Shown piece by piece: positions 26,307 to 37,785 of a stretch of DNA of 64,000 nucleotides; position 1 is the first letter of the stretch, and every line of letters starts with the position of its first letter. Under the pieces are notes generated by a model. The model worked only from the letters and a program-made list of their open reading frames with translations. It did no database searches and was not told the DNA's origin. Origin of the DNA: Cubamyces lactineus (taxonomy: Eukaryota; Basidiomycota; Agaricomycetes; Polyporales; Polyporaceae); assembly GCA_022376465.1 (NCBI GenBank), contig JACDTU010000020.1, positions 434,001 through 498,000 on the forward strand, in the 5' to 3' direction. Position numbers and translations under genes: made by a program.

Positions 26307-28930
26307 TTATACATCTGGATTGCTCCCTTCGTCCTCACTCTTGCCATCCTTCCAGTAGTCCTCTCCATACCACAACAAGAGCTCCTCGCCAGCCTTGATT
26401 CTCTTAGCTGCTGACATGTCAGTGAATGTATGCTTGTGGCAGATCAGAGTGTGCATGCCTGCAAAAAACACAATCTTGGGTTCCATATCTACATATAATG
26501 CTGTGATCATCAAGGGTTGGCATGGCTACAAAACATTGATTGAAGTTGTCTGCTCACTGTCTGCTGCAACATTGGCCTTCTTTGGATCCCTCGGATCATT
26601 GAGACATCTGGTGATATTGCCCACTGTGGCAGCATCCAGGACAAATGTTTGATTCACAATATTGAATGCGTAGTTGAGACCTCTGTATCTATTCACAATA
26701 TGATGAATCCTGTCCAAGCTAAGTCATAGGTTAGGCTTAATAGTGTGCAACACTTTAGACTAACATGAGTACACTCACTCATCATACTTGGTATTCTGAG
26801 TGATGGGCACCATCTCTGCCACATATTCTAGAGCCACAGTGAGATACATTCCTACCATGCTATGAATATTCAAATACTCACGTCCAATCAGAGTCTTCTT
26901 GTAAATAGTGTCCTGGGCAAATGCACCTAGCCCATATGACCCAACTTTGACAGAGCTATACTGAATTCATCTTGAGTCAGTAATTGTGGTGTAGTCTGTA
27001 TTACCAAGAAGGCAACCTACAGCATGTTTCCCAAGCTGGATTTTCATGTTGAAGCAACAGTGCTTGGGGCACTCCAATGGTGCACGCTCTGTCATCTTAA
27101 GTCAGAATACAGACATTTACCTTAATGGCATCAATTGACATTACTCTTCTTTCTTGGACAGCGCTGAGGGTCACATTCATAGCCTGCTCTGATGCAATCA
27201 CAACTTCTAGGTTTACAGCCCTCTCTAGAATCACATTTGCATCCCTTGAAGCGGAGGGTGCCTATAAACTATTGGGATGAAATATGCATGAAACAGTGAA
27301 CAATCTACTCACAATGTGGAACACATGTACATCTTCTGTTGCAGTATGTGTTTTTCTGGAAGCATACACAATCTGGGGACAATGCACAGGGACCAACATG
27401 GTCACAGAAACTATGTCTAAATTGATTTTTGATCAGATTAGTGAGTATTTGGCTACTAGTTAGGCAACATACTGTTTTCTGTCTACAGCATGGACAGTCT
27501 GACCAATGGGAATTGCTTGATTAGCACCTATCAGGTAGCACCTATGATGAAACACCTGTCCAGAAATGAGGCATGGTCAGTTATGCAGCTATCAACATAA
27601 TTATGATACAATCACATTGAAGCAGGTTGTCTTTGCAATCAAGGCAAGTAGACAGGGCCTTGCGCTGGGATGCAGCTGAACAAGTCCAGTCACTTCCAAG
27701 TCCTCAGCAAGAGGCTCATCCTAAACTCGCATGCTTGGTGAGTACAATAACTCGACTGGATGTAAACAAGAAATGATTACAAAGTCACCAAAATTATGGT
27801 CTACAAAACAGTCATTCCCGCACGACTTGTGTGCTTCCTCATGCATCACCTCATTGTCTTTGCTACCCTCAAGAGAGGTGTTCACCCTGATAGGTGGACT
27901 TTTGATGTCTAACCGGCAGCTCAACGGGATGCAGTAGCAACCAGTTGATGGCATGCCTACCGTGTGTGGAACACTTGGCCCTGTTGCATAGCAAGTGGCT
28001 ACAGAAAACAGCGTTCATGCTCTGTACTTGCATGAGTAGGTCAATGCCCACAGCCGGGCGATCCTGCCGACACGCGTGCAAAGCATCGGATGCCCAGTAC
28101 GGCAAGTCTCTAGGAGCACGTATAGACCGTTAGCTTCGAACCCCTGAGCATCGTATCAAACAGACACAGACCGCTTGCGGAGGGCCGAGAGTAACTCCGG
28201 TAACGCCGTAGCAGGCGGCAGCGATCGAGGCTTATAGCGCTCAATTTGCGCGGTTTCGAGACCAGCGGCTTGTAGGTGTAGGTATGTGTCTATTACAGCG
28301 AGCTTGACTGCAGGTAAATCACCGTTAGTTTATATGTATATGCCGAGATGAACGGTCGCACTCACTGTCCACATCGACCCACTCGGTTTGCCACGCAAAC
28401 CAACGATGACATCGGGCGAACTTAGGGATTAGCTTCTGAAAACCGTCCTCATCCGCGTAGGGGATGAAGGCGAGAACGCGCTGATCGCCGATGTACTTGA
28501 TATTCTGGAGCGAAGGGGTGCAGCTCTCGTATTTGGGGTACGCCCGCGAGGCCGCGGATGGTAAGATACTCGAGACGGTTCGAACGGTATATGTTCCTAG
28601 CTGCTTTCTATCGGCGCACCAGGTGCTGAAAGTTAGCGTGCCCGAGCCATGCATATCAATGTCCTCTTCGAAGCCATCAAGCGGGGATACAAGATCCGTG
28701 ATAGAGGGTGGAGGAACGGCGTCGATAGCGGCGAGAGATTGCACGAGCTGCGAGCACTGCAGGCCATCCTCGGCGAAGAATTTGTTCCAAGCTGTCTGGC
28801 ATGCCTCTTGGATCTGACGACGGGTCTCTCGCTCCTCCTGGACGCGTTGTACATAGCGTTGTTGTTCGATGCGAAGCACTTCCTCTGGGTCCTGCAGTAA
28901 GCCAACGGGTTCGCCGAAAACGGTCGACAT
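26307..28930 (-). CDS. E(z)-like histone methyltransferase (CXC + SET) with altered catalytic motif
   Basis: Model, minus strand: 28930-28366, 28307-28172, 28109-27961, 27908-27781, 27720-27610, 27555-27473, 27410-27313, 27261-27145, 27088-27021, 26960-26882, 26827-26779, 26718-26558, 26500-26459, 26410-26307; 629 aa. Residues about 390-465 form a Cys-rich CXC/pre-SET region (CDHVGPCALSPDCVC, then FKGCKCDSREGC and CIRAGYECDP). SET follows (GSYGLGAFAQDTIY, AKRIKAGEELLLWYG). Order and spacing match Enhancer-of-zeste (KMT6) enzymes that methylate H3K27 in PRC2. Where SET domains usually have NHS, this protein has N568-D569-P. The LIGEY Glu is Gln by the predicted junction. Intron 13 appears to be GC-AG. 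Some junctions (exons 5/6, 8/9) have alternatives. Exons below about 27950 are AT-richer than their neighbours. Confidence 0.8.
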
Positions 28931-29215
28931 GGGCGATTGCTATTGGGTACAAGTAGAAACACGACCGGGTTATAGCAGGTGGGTTGAAAGTCGAAACCGT
29001 CTGAAGGCAAGGTGGCGGCGAGTCTGAACGCGTTCGATCACTCGCGCGATCATCATGGCTTGGCCCAGAGTCACGCTCTGTCACACATTCGTCACCGTCC
29101 GGTAACGCGGCGCGGGGATGGTCAAGCAACGATTCCGACCACGACCACAGCCAGGTCCACGACGAGCACTGGACGCAGTTGACGACGACGACGAGCACGA
29201 GTACGATCAGCAGCA
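28931..29215. promoter_or_regulatory. Divergent promoter between SET gene and ATG18
   Basis: 285 nt separate the two start codons on opposite strands, so the genes probably share a bidirectional promoter. No TATA box is evident. Confidence 0.55.
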
Positions 29216-30883
29216 ATGGCCGAACGCGTCAATCCCAACATGCTCTTCGCCAACTTCAACCAAGACTTCACGTAAGTGAGTCCTCCGACATGTATCACCC
29301 ACAGTGCTTTACCTGCCTCTCCGCGTCCGCTCAGATGTATATCCGTCGGTACTCGGAAAGGGTACAGTATCACCAATTGCGACCCCTTCGGACGGGTATA
29401 CACTATGAGTGCGTCCCCCGTGTCATGCTGCATGACTGCCGGCTGATGGTGTTCCAGACGATGGCGCACGGGGGATTGTGGAGATGCTGTTCTGCACGTC
29501 CTTGCTCGCCTTGGTCGGTGCCGCAGACCATCCTCATCTCAGCCCACGAAAGTTGCAGATCGTGAACACCAAGGTGCGTTGGAGGCCGCCGCTCCGATCA
29601 AGCATACTCGGTTCCCAGTTGTAGTCTTGCTCACTCGATTGAACATTTAGCGGCAATCCATGATCTGCGAACTCCTCTTTCCATCCTCTATCCTCGCCGT
29701 GAAGATGAATCGGAAGACATTAGTCATCGTGCTCGAAGTGGAGATATACATCTATGACATCTCGAACATGAAGTTGCTGCACGTCATTGAGACAACTCCC
29801 AATCCGAATGGTGGGTTCCCGCAGCCTCGGACTCCGCAGTCTCACATTGACCCTCTCTAGCCATCGTCGCGCTCTCGCCATCCGCCGACAACTCATACCT
29901 CGCATACCCCTCGCCTGTACCCTCTCCTGCCCTCGCACAGGCTTCCGCTGCACAACAACCCGCGCCTGCTGCTTCTGCTCCCTCCACAGGCGACGTACTC
30001 CTCTTTTCAACTCGCTCCCTCACAGTCGCAAACGTCATCCAGGCGCACAAATCGCCCATCTCTTTCTTGTCCATAAACTCTTCAGGCACGATGCTCGCTA
30101 CCGCGTCCGAGAAGGGCACAGTTATCCGTGTTTGGAGTATCCCCGGCGCGGAGAAGCTGTACCAGTTCCGGCGTGGGACGCGCGAGGCGCGCATATACTC
30201 GATTAACTTCAACCTCGTCTCAACGCTACTTGTCGTCAGCTCTGCGCACGACACGGTGCACATATTCAAGCTCGGGCAGGGAAGAGGCTCTGGAGCTGGA
30301 GGCGTGCAGTCACCATCGAGTCCATCGGGTTCAATAGACAGTCGGGAAGGTTCGCAGGGGCTGGACGGAGGGTACGACGCGTATGTCGACAAGAAGAAGG
30401 GCGTCAGTGTGTCGTATGTATTCTACTCGCGCTGTCCCTATATCACGTCGCTCACGCCATCCGTGGTTCATCAGCTCGACACTACGACGGAAGTCTCTTC
30501 ATCTCACGAAGAACATCACGTCTTCGGTAGGCGGCTACCTTCCCAACACGCTCACGGAGATGTGGGAGCCTTCACGAGACTTTGCGTTCCTCCGATTACC
30601 GACAAGCGGTGCCCGCTGCATCGCCGCGCTAAGCGGGTATGACCTCCTCCATTTATTGTCCAACAGCTTGGCTGACAAAAATGCTCTGAACAGGACGATG
30701 CCACAGGTAATGGTGATCTCGTCCGATGGTTACTTTTACTCCTACAACATCGATCTGGAGAACGGCGGCGAGTGCTCGCTCGTGAAGCAGTATAGGTGTG
30801 CTGGGATCAAGTTCCTCTGCGTTGACACATCTCACCCGGCTTTCTGCAGCCTGCTGGATTCCGCCGACGAGAAGAACGACTAG
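29216..30883 (+). CDS. ATG18: PROPPIN Atg18/WIPI, PI3P-binding beta-propeller
   Basis: Eight exons: 29216-29271, 29335-29408, 29458-29573, 29651-29810, 29861-30413, 30475-30636, 30694-30795, 30850-30883; 418 aa. Seven WD-like blades are readable, starting with [19 protein letters not shown]. The diagnostic FRRG lipid-binding motif is at residues 238-241 in [16 protein letters not shown] low-complexity Ala/Pro/Ser insert lies near 150-175 and a Gly/Ser loop near 275-310. Atg18 binds PI3P and PI(3,5)P2, works with Atg2 in phagophore expansion, and controls vacuole size. A close paralogue (Atg21/Hsv2 type) shares the motif; length and loop favour Atg18. Confidence 0.92.
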
Positions 30884-31848
30884 AGCACAGATGCCTGCTC
30901 TTAGTGGCGTCGAACCTCTCGCTGCAGCAACCTCACGTTCGCATCGTTCATAAGCGAGGCGCTCGATGGCACTCAGAGCGGGCGTGTGTTCTCGGCTTGC
31001 TAGTTCCCCAAATACACTGCCATGAGCTGGATTGGTGCATGAGGACTTTGGCGACCATTCACGACCTTCATGATACCGCGCGGAGGCGGAGGAACGATAT
31101 CTTACCTGTAATTCTATATACTGCATCTCAGTACTGTCGCTCGTTCACGTACGTACCTTTGGCGTTTACTTTACTCGTCGAGTGGGTGGGATCACCCAGT
31201 TTTCGTGCTGTTCGTTCATTTGTTCAAGGTGTACTTGTTGATCACCTCTTGGCGTGGTTCTCAGCGCCGGTATTCGCAGCGGCCTACATGGTTCGTATCC
31301 ACGGTGTGCGCAAAGACCGGCTCGCCTTGCTCCGCGGGTAGGCTTAGATATAGCCCGCTGCACAAGTCTACACGGCATCCAGCGCGAGTAGTCTCCTGGG
31401 TTCAAGCGAATTGCAGACGAACGTCGACATGCCGCATGCGACAACTCAATGAAGTCTGTCTGGTGGTATACCGGATTATCGCACACATACTTTCCCGCGC
31501 AAGCGCAGCAAATTGTCATTACAAGGAAACACGCAATGTACAATAGTCACTGACTCACAGTAAGACAGACAACATCAGTCTGCACAGTGCAGTGCGCATA
31601 GGCTAACACCGTCTCGCGACTCTGACGGGAAACATCCGATCCGATCCGTCCGTCCAACAACGTCCACCTCACACCTCACATCTAACACAGACACGCTCGT
31701 CTTCACGGCTACAACACCAGACGCTGCATACAGCTGCTGGACGTAGCACGGACACGCCGTACACTTCCGCCGGGTATCACCTGGCAAGCCTGCCTGCCTT
31801 GCACCCTCCTTCACATCCCGGTCGCACCAGGGACCCACCTACAGCCGC
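30884..31848. other. Intergenic, no gene seen
   Basis: Convergent region between ATG18 (+) and the charged Ser-rich gene (-). Open frames at 30904-31341 and 31205-31546 have no exon logic or motif. Confidence 0.45.
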
Positions 31849-33449
31849 TCACTCGTCGCCCCGCCGAGCAAGGAAGACGCCCATGTCGCTCTTCGTGCGC
31901 TGCACGCCGCGTAGGCCGACGCTCGGGAAAGACGCGACAGACAGAGGCTCGGACTTGCGCTGGGGTGTCGTGTCCACGTCGGCCTGCAGCTCCTCGCGAG
32001 TGACCTCCTCGGTATAAGCGGGGACGCTCGCCTGGAGCTCCTGATCGTGGGTATGGCCGAGCTCGCCCGGGAAGCCCTCGAAGCCGTCCTGTGGCCGATG
32101 GCGCGGCGCGGGTGCGTCGGATCCTGGGGGTGAGACGAGCGACGCCGTTGCAGATGGCGTGTGGGACGAACCCGAGCCAGAGCCCGCGACTGAGACGGAG
32201 TGTGCCTTCGCGCGCGTAGACTTGCGCCGGTGCTTCTTCGCGCCATTGGTCGAGGTACCGGGAGAGGCAGGAACGCCGTCCGAGTCGGGCGATAGGGGGG
32301 AAAGCGGGGATCGCGGTAAGGGCTGCTGCGCCAGAAATTGGTGGTTGTACGGCGCGACGCCTCCTTGCGCGAACGAGTATGAGTACGAATGCGAGTGTGA
32401 GGTACCGGTCGAGCTCGAGCGCGTATCGCTCGTCGTCTGCGTCCCGCTCATCCCGCGGCTCCCACCGCCACTCGTGCTCTTTCGTGGGCGGCGCGTGTAC
32501 GACTCGCCGCCGAAATCCGCGCCGTCGTCAGCCTCGGCCTCCGCTGCGAGCGCGGCGTCAGCGTCGAACGGCTGTGAGAGCTGTCCCTGTGTGAAGGGTC
32601 CGAAGTCTTGTGAATCTGAGACTGATTGTGAGCCTGAGCCTGAGCCAAGGCTGGGTGAGAAAGGCTGGAGAGGACCGTCGTACAAAGGCCCGCTCCCCTG
32701 AGAGGTACACAGCGAGGCATGTTAATATGAGCGGTGCACGAGCGGAAGGAAAGTGTGGGGACGACTATACGCACCTGGAAGCCCTCGAACTCCTCGTTGC
32801 CATTCGCCTGCAGCTCGAGCGCACGCGCCATCGCCGCACGCTTGAGCTCCCGCTTCTCGCGACGCTTCCGCCTGCGCTCTTCCTTCGCCTTCCGCTCCTC
32901 ATCTTCGCGCGCAAGGGCCTCTGCGTGGCGTGCTGCGCTCAGTTGCTCAATCGCGGAGGGGTCGAGCGGGGCAGCGTCAGAGTCTAGCGTATCAGTCGAG
33001 ATCGTGCGCGGACGGGGCCTCTCTCCGTTGACTCCTTCTCGCCCATCGCTGCGCTCGTCGTCGGACTCGGGCAGCTGGATCGCGGGTGAGCGACCAAAGA
33101 GGTCGTAGCCGAAGACACGGATGTGTTTGGGCGCGCTGCGCCGGGGCCGCTTCTTCTTGTGCTTCCCACCCCGCCGACGGTCGTTTCCTATGTTGGAATG
33201 GAGAGAGAGGGTCTCGGCGTCGTCAGAGGCGTCCGCGAGGAGGCCTTCCAGTTCGTCTGGACGTGCGCGGGGCGGAGGAATGACGACGTGTGCGAGGGCA
33301 CCGTTCAGGCCTTGGTGTCGGGCGGATCGTTGGTGGCTGGGGTTCTCGTCTTCAGCATCGGAGGGAGCATCAGAGGACTTGAGACAGGGTAGACAAGACG
33401 AGAGGGCAGCCTGGAGGGAGTCTGACCAGGAGAAGTGCATGTGGGCCAT
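31849..33449 (-). CDS. Uncharacterised charged, Ser-rich protein
   Basis: Two exons, 33449-32775 and 32697-31849, phase 0; 507 aa. No recognisable domain. Seen: an N-terminal CLPC pair; a basic KHKKKRPRRS patch that could be a nuclear localisation signal; a dense Glu/Arg/Lys helix at about 170-215 (EERKAKEERRRKRREKREL) likely to form a coiled coil or bind nucleic acid; and a long Ser/Gly/Pro-rich C-terminal half with short basic KKHRRKS and acidic segments. Both exons have strong coding bias, and the intron (77 nt) carries clean GTGCGT/CAG borders. A regulatory or scaffold role is possible but not shown. Confidence 0.75.
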
Positions 33450-33870
33450 GGTAGGGTATTGGGTATGACTTCGCGTGGAAGAAGCGATAGCAGCTGCGTA
33501 AGAGACGAATGCGGTATTAGTCGGAAATGAAAGAGACGTGGTCTAGTGCGCAGCAGAAAGGGCTGTTGAGGAGGACTGTAGGAGGTAGCGCAGCGTGGCA
33601 GAGGAGGACATAGACGTCCTGGAGAGACACGAGCCTGAGACGTTCACAATCACGCCCCCGGCAAACGCCTCCCGATCAGGCAGTCTCTCTCGCTATCATA
33701 TGTTTTCTCGAACCATGGGCAATATTCAACACAGATCATCCTAGCCGTTTACTTCATACTGCAAATCCAGCAAACACGAAGACTATTGAGTACTAGTAAT
33801 CTATGGCTACTGCAAACTGAGGCAATTCTCCATCGCGTAGCGCGGCGTCTACCCCTTCCTCTCGTGATGA
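33450..33870. other. Intergenic, no gene seen
   Basis: 421 nt between the start of the charged Ser-rich gene and the stop of the epimerase-like gene, both on the minus strand. Must hold the promoter of the former; no strong motif. Confidence 0.45.
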
Positions 33871-35138
33871 CTATGACTGCTCCTTCAGAACGACTGCCAT
33901 CTCGGCCTCAACACTCCTCAGCATATCCTCCGTCGTGTACCGCGGCTTCCAGCCAATCGACCGACTCCGCTCCGCCCGGCAGCGCGCGTTCGAGCCGCTG
34001 TAGTACCTCCCCACCGCCTCGCTCCCAAAGTACTTCGCCAGCTCCTCCGTCGTGAACGGCGTCGGCTCGGGATCCTGCGTAATCCCGCGCTTGATCAACG
34101 CCTCGCCGATGGCACGCTGGACTTGGTACCAGCTGTGCTCACCGTTCTCTGCAAAGTAGAAGCCCTCCCAGCCGTGCCCGATCTTCGCGGGATCGTTCAG
34201 GACCGCGTCGAGAAGGAGGACGTACAAGGCGGCGACTGCGATCATCAGCTGGGAGCTGTAATGTGTGGGACGGCGAGGCGTACCATCGCCAATGTGCACG
34301 TCCGGCCAGATGGCCTTGCCCTGGCCGACCATGCCTGCCTGCTTGCGCTGCAGCGCGGCTTTGATAAGGGACGGGATCTGGATCGAGTGCGGGTTCGAGA
34401 CGCCTGCGTCGAAGAGCGAGCCTTGCGCGAGGCCGTAGATCGTTGAGGGAAGGACGATATGGGCTCGGACGTGACCCTGTTCGTCGGCTTCCATGATGGC
34501 GAGGTCGACTTCGCGGTGAATGGCTGTGGGCGGGATGGACTTGAGCTGCTCGACGTTGAGGTCGGAATAGATGGTCTCGGTGGCGAACAGGCCTGTGCTA
34601 GTAGCCTCGTCCGTGAGGACACCCACACCGGACTAGAAGCTCGGGTGAGCATGTGGGCAATTGGGTCGATTTGAAGATACACATACGGTGTGGATGAGGA
34701 TCGGGAGATCGCCTAGCTTCGCGTACCTCTTCTTGAGGCCGCTCAAGATGGCTTTCGCAGCAGGCAGGTCGTCCGAATCTGCCTGTATGCGCATGGATAA
34801 GCTGACCGGACATTCACCCCTCGCAAAGAGACACGCACGCAGTGGAAGACGACATGGGCGTTCTCCGCCAGCGCTTCGAGCTTGTCGAGATCCTGATGGG
34901 TGCCAACGACGGCGTTGACCCCGAACTTGGACTGGAGAACCTTGGCCTTCACGGCGTTGCGGACGATGACGCTGATGTTGAACGTGTCCGCCTTAGGATG
35001 GTCGAGGAGTCGTTGGAGAACGGATCCACCGACGTAGCCTTTGCATCGCAGTCAATGTGGGTGCACGATCGAGGGTTACGACGTTGAGAACGTACCGGTC
35101 GCGCCAGTGAGGAAGATCGAGATCTTGTTCGAGGACAT
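33871..35138 (-). CDS. NAD(P)-binding epimerase-like (atypical SDR) protein
   Basis: Exons on the minus strand: 35138-35096, 35038-34839, 34782-34687, 34632-34284, 34235-33871; 350 aa. The N-terminal Rossmann fold has the dinucleotide motif TGATGYVGG, split by intron 1, then ISVIVRNAVKA. The segment VVFHCADSDDLPAAKAIL, rebuilt over intron 2, and VLPSTIYG are typical of the fungal NAD-dependent epimerase/NmrA-like group. Substrate unknown; these act in cytosolic redox metabolism or as redox sensors. The last intron is 48 nt and free of stops in frame; if retained it would add 16 residues (GTPRRPTHYSSQLMIA) between IGD and VAALYV. Confidence 0.88.
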
Positions 35139-35941
35139 GGTGTTGCTGTGTGAAGGTACCGGTACGAGGAGTTGGATGCTGCGAATACATTGGGAGATGC
35201 TGTTGCTGTAGAGCTGGACGGTGCTCGCGTAGACGTTATATACTCAATCGCCCCTGCGCTGGACACCCTTAGCATCCTGACGCAGCGGCTGAACAACACC
35301 AACATGATGCTTGCTCAGTGTCTTCGGCGTCGCACGAAGCTCTCAGTTCTTCCTTGACGGCGCCTATGGCCAGCCTGGGTAGGCTCTTGGCTGCACGAAT
35401 GCGAAGGCGATTGTCCATGCCTTAGTGAGATTGGGTAGTATCAGCAGACTTAGCTGCAGGCTTCGAACTAGGAAAGACAGGGCTCACAAAGCGCACTGAG
35501 GAATCAAGTCGAACGCCGAGGGAAGGCCGAGGCGTTACCACGACATGACCCATGACCCCGGCGTCTCGTTGAGGCCAATGAGTACACTGGTAAGCTCCTG
35601 CACACAGATGACTAACTTTTGTACGTACCTCCCCGCAGCTATGTATGGAGACCTGAGAATAGCTTGACTAAAGTCGCGGCCTAAACTAGGTAGTAGAGCT
35701 GTGTTTACAGAATTTCTGCGCAAGTTCACGCCGTCATAGCGTCCCGCAAGATGACCGCAACTCGACAGGATTGGATACTAGTACTAATAGCCACCGCTAC
35801 AGGGCGTACATTTATGCTCGCCGCAGCTCGTGATTGCAGGTAAACACATCAGCATTCCAGTCTACAAAGAATACAATACACACTAGAGTCCATGTATACC
35901 GCACGAACCAAGGCCACCCATTTGTTCTTCTTACGATGAAC
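35139..35941. other. Intergenic, no gene seen
   Basis: Lies between the starts side of the epimerase-like gene and the 3' end of HAP3. Short open frames only (35535-35729 minus). Confidence 0.45.
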
Positions 35942-36560
35942 TCACTCGTCTGCCGCTCCTTCAGCAGCGCGCGAGCTTCCGCCAGGCGTCGCTTGATGCT
36001 ACAATACGATTTCAAAACATGAGCCCATCTTTTTCGTCTGCACCTCCATACCACAGAGGCACCCGCATCCCCTAGCGTCCCCTCTTCCAAGCAGCAGAGA
36101 CGAGCACTCACCTGCCTGAGCTTTGCCAAATGGATCTTGAGCGTCTCGGCGTAGTTCTCGAAGCCGAGCGTGACCATCGCGTAGAGGATGTCCTCCCCGC
36201 CGATCGTCTTGCGCTTCTCCATCTGGCACTTCTCTGCCGCCTCGGACGTGATGAACGAGATGAACTCGGACACGCACTCCTGCACACACTCCTTGGCCTC
36301 CTTGGAGATCTTGGCTGTCGCGGGCACGGCCGCTTTCATGATTCGCGAGACGTTCGCTATCTGGTCAAGGGTCAGTATATGATGCTGGTTCGGGAGGAAG
36401 AATGGGGAACGCGCACTGGAAGAAAGCGGTCCTGCTCGCGATACTCGCCGACCTCCTGCTCGGTGATGGGCGCAGGCTCAGGCGCGTCTTGTGCGGGCTG
36501 CGGGACGACACCCGAGCCGTCGTCTTGGGGGGCGATGTTCGGGGGAGCGAACTCGGACAT
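35942..36560 (-). CDS. HAP3: CCAAT-binding factor subunit HAP3/NF-YB
   Basis: Exons on the minus strand: 36560-36417, 36360-36112, 35998-35942; 149 aa. Residues 43-131 form the histone-fold NF-YB domain: [16 protein letters not shown] is rebuilt exactly across intron 1, then [16 protein letters not shown] and [14 protein letters not shown]. It pairs with HAP5/NF-YC and, with HAP2/NF-YA, binds CCAAT boxes in the nucleus. The acidic, Pro-rich N-terminus (1-42) and short C-terminal tail are variable in the family. The last exon is read in phase 0 and stops after 18 residues; another frame of that exon stays open to 35812 but is out of phase. Confidence 0.94.
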
Positions 36561-37484
36561 GACAGGGAGGCCGAAGCCGTTTTGGGTGGGAAGGAGGAGG
36601 GTCGCACCAGCAGCGTTCAGACAAGGATACTTTGCAGCAGAGTCGAAGGAAAGGTCGCTGTTCAAGACATGCTCGCCGACTCCCGCGCATGTCGCTCGGT
36701 GGGAGGAGGCACGTGATATGACGCGCGTGTATATGTCGGCGGCTATTTGAGTGCAATGGCGATTCCGAACGCGTTCTTGAGGACGTCTCAGCAATGCAGA
36801 CTCAAGCGCGATGCAGTTGAGGCACCCTAAAGCGGATATGCATACAGTGCACTGATGACATTATACCGGCCTTGGTATATATAACAATCGCCCTCCGGGC
36901 ACACCTGGACTACGTTCGTCTAAGACAGGAAGAAGGCACAGAGATGTCGGAGACTCAAATCTGGGTAGATTGATATACAGTCGTTTTACCGGTGCTCCCG
37001 CCGAATTGAGGTTCCGACGCGAGAATACGATAGCGTCTATCCACCACCGGCCCGAGACTGGCTGATCAGGCCCAGAGCATATGTATCTCAATCGCTTCTT
37101 CGTCGCCGCACTGTTAACTGTATGTTGGGACAACAGTCAGTCAACCGTTCCTGAGGACAGTCGTAATTTGCTCTACAATCAACAGGAGATCGGTGCTCAA
37201 AGCGTGCCAAGCACTGGACAGAGCCACGAGCGGCAACGTATGCTCGATTGTGATGTGTTTGGACCGGCGATTTTGAGCTCGAGGCCCGGACGTAGTCTGT
37301 ACGGTGAGATACAACTAAACAGAGATTCCGCATGTCATTCTAGGTTCAATGGAAGACCACACACAATGTCAATCCCTCATGTCGTCTCAATCAAACCATA
37401 ACGATAGTTCAACAGCACTCCGAATTATGCGAATCACTCGAGCCTGTGTCCGGAGCAGGCCTTGACCGTCACTTCGATACGCTG
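36561..37484. other. Intergenic region up to retrotransposon 1
   Basis: HAP3 promoter side and the left flank of element 1. A 106-codon frame at 37081-37401 begins with a hydrophobic segment (NRFFVAALLTVCW), but I see no further support for a gene. Confidence 0.4.
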
Positions 37485-37489
37485 CCTTC
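37485..37489. repeat. Target-site duplication, element 1 left copy
   Basis: CCTTC directly before the 5' LTR is repeated directly after the 3' LTR at 43987-43991. A 5-bp duplication is typical of Ty3/Gypsy integrases and marks a simple, unrearranged insertion. Confidence 0.9.
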
Positions 37490-37783
37490 TGTTACGGCGT
37501 GTAGGCGCCTAACACGAGTCTCATGGCCACTCGTCTTGTACGGACCTGTTCTCGTGCCTCCAGTATTTAGGAGTCTCTTGCGTGGCTCATTGTCCAGACC
37601 GTTCGAGTATGACGTCTTGTTCCTCTTGGCTAGCTCCGAGTGTACATAGGTCGAGTTCGTGCCGTTCTGTAACCTCGCGGAATCAACGCCCGTGCTGGCG
37701 CCTCTTGCCTCTCACTCTCACGCTCGCTTCGCTTCGTCTCGGACTCTCGTGCCGCCTCAACATTCTTGCTTTGCGCCATTACA
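37490..37783 (+). repeat. 5' LTR of element 1
   Basis: 294 bp, TGTTACGGCG...CATTACA. Identical to 43693-43986 except position 175 (G here, A there). Holds a TATA-like TACATA at 37643-37648 and the predicted transcript start near 37677. Confidence 0.97.
37643..37648 (+). promoter_or_regulatory. TATA-like box in LTR of element 1
   Basis: TACATA lies 34 nt before 37677, where the primer-site complement begins. The spacing fits a TATA box if transcription starts there. Another A/T stretch (TATTTA, about 37564) is farther upstream. Confidence 0.4.
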
Positions 37784-37785
37784 GT

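Noticed and set aside
26300..28140. AT-rich segment as a DNA transposon
   Set aside because: Spliced translation gives continuous CXC and SET domains joined to GC-rich upstream exons, so it is part of a gene; no terminal repeats seen.
35812..35998. Longer C-terminus for HAP3 in another frame
   Set aside because: The splice phase after KLRQ is 0, which leads to the short tail ending at 35942; the longer frame is out of phase.
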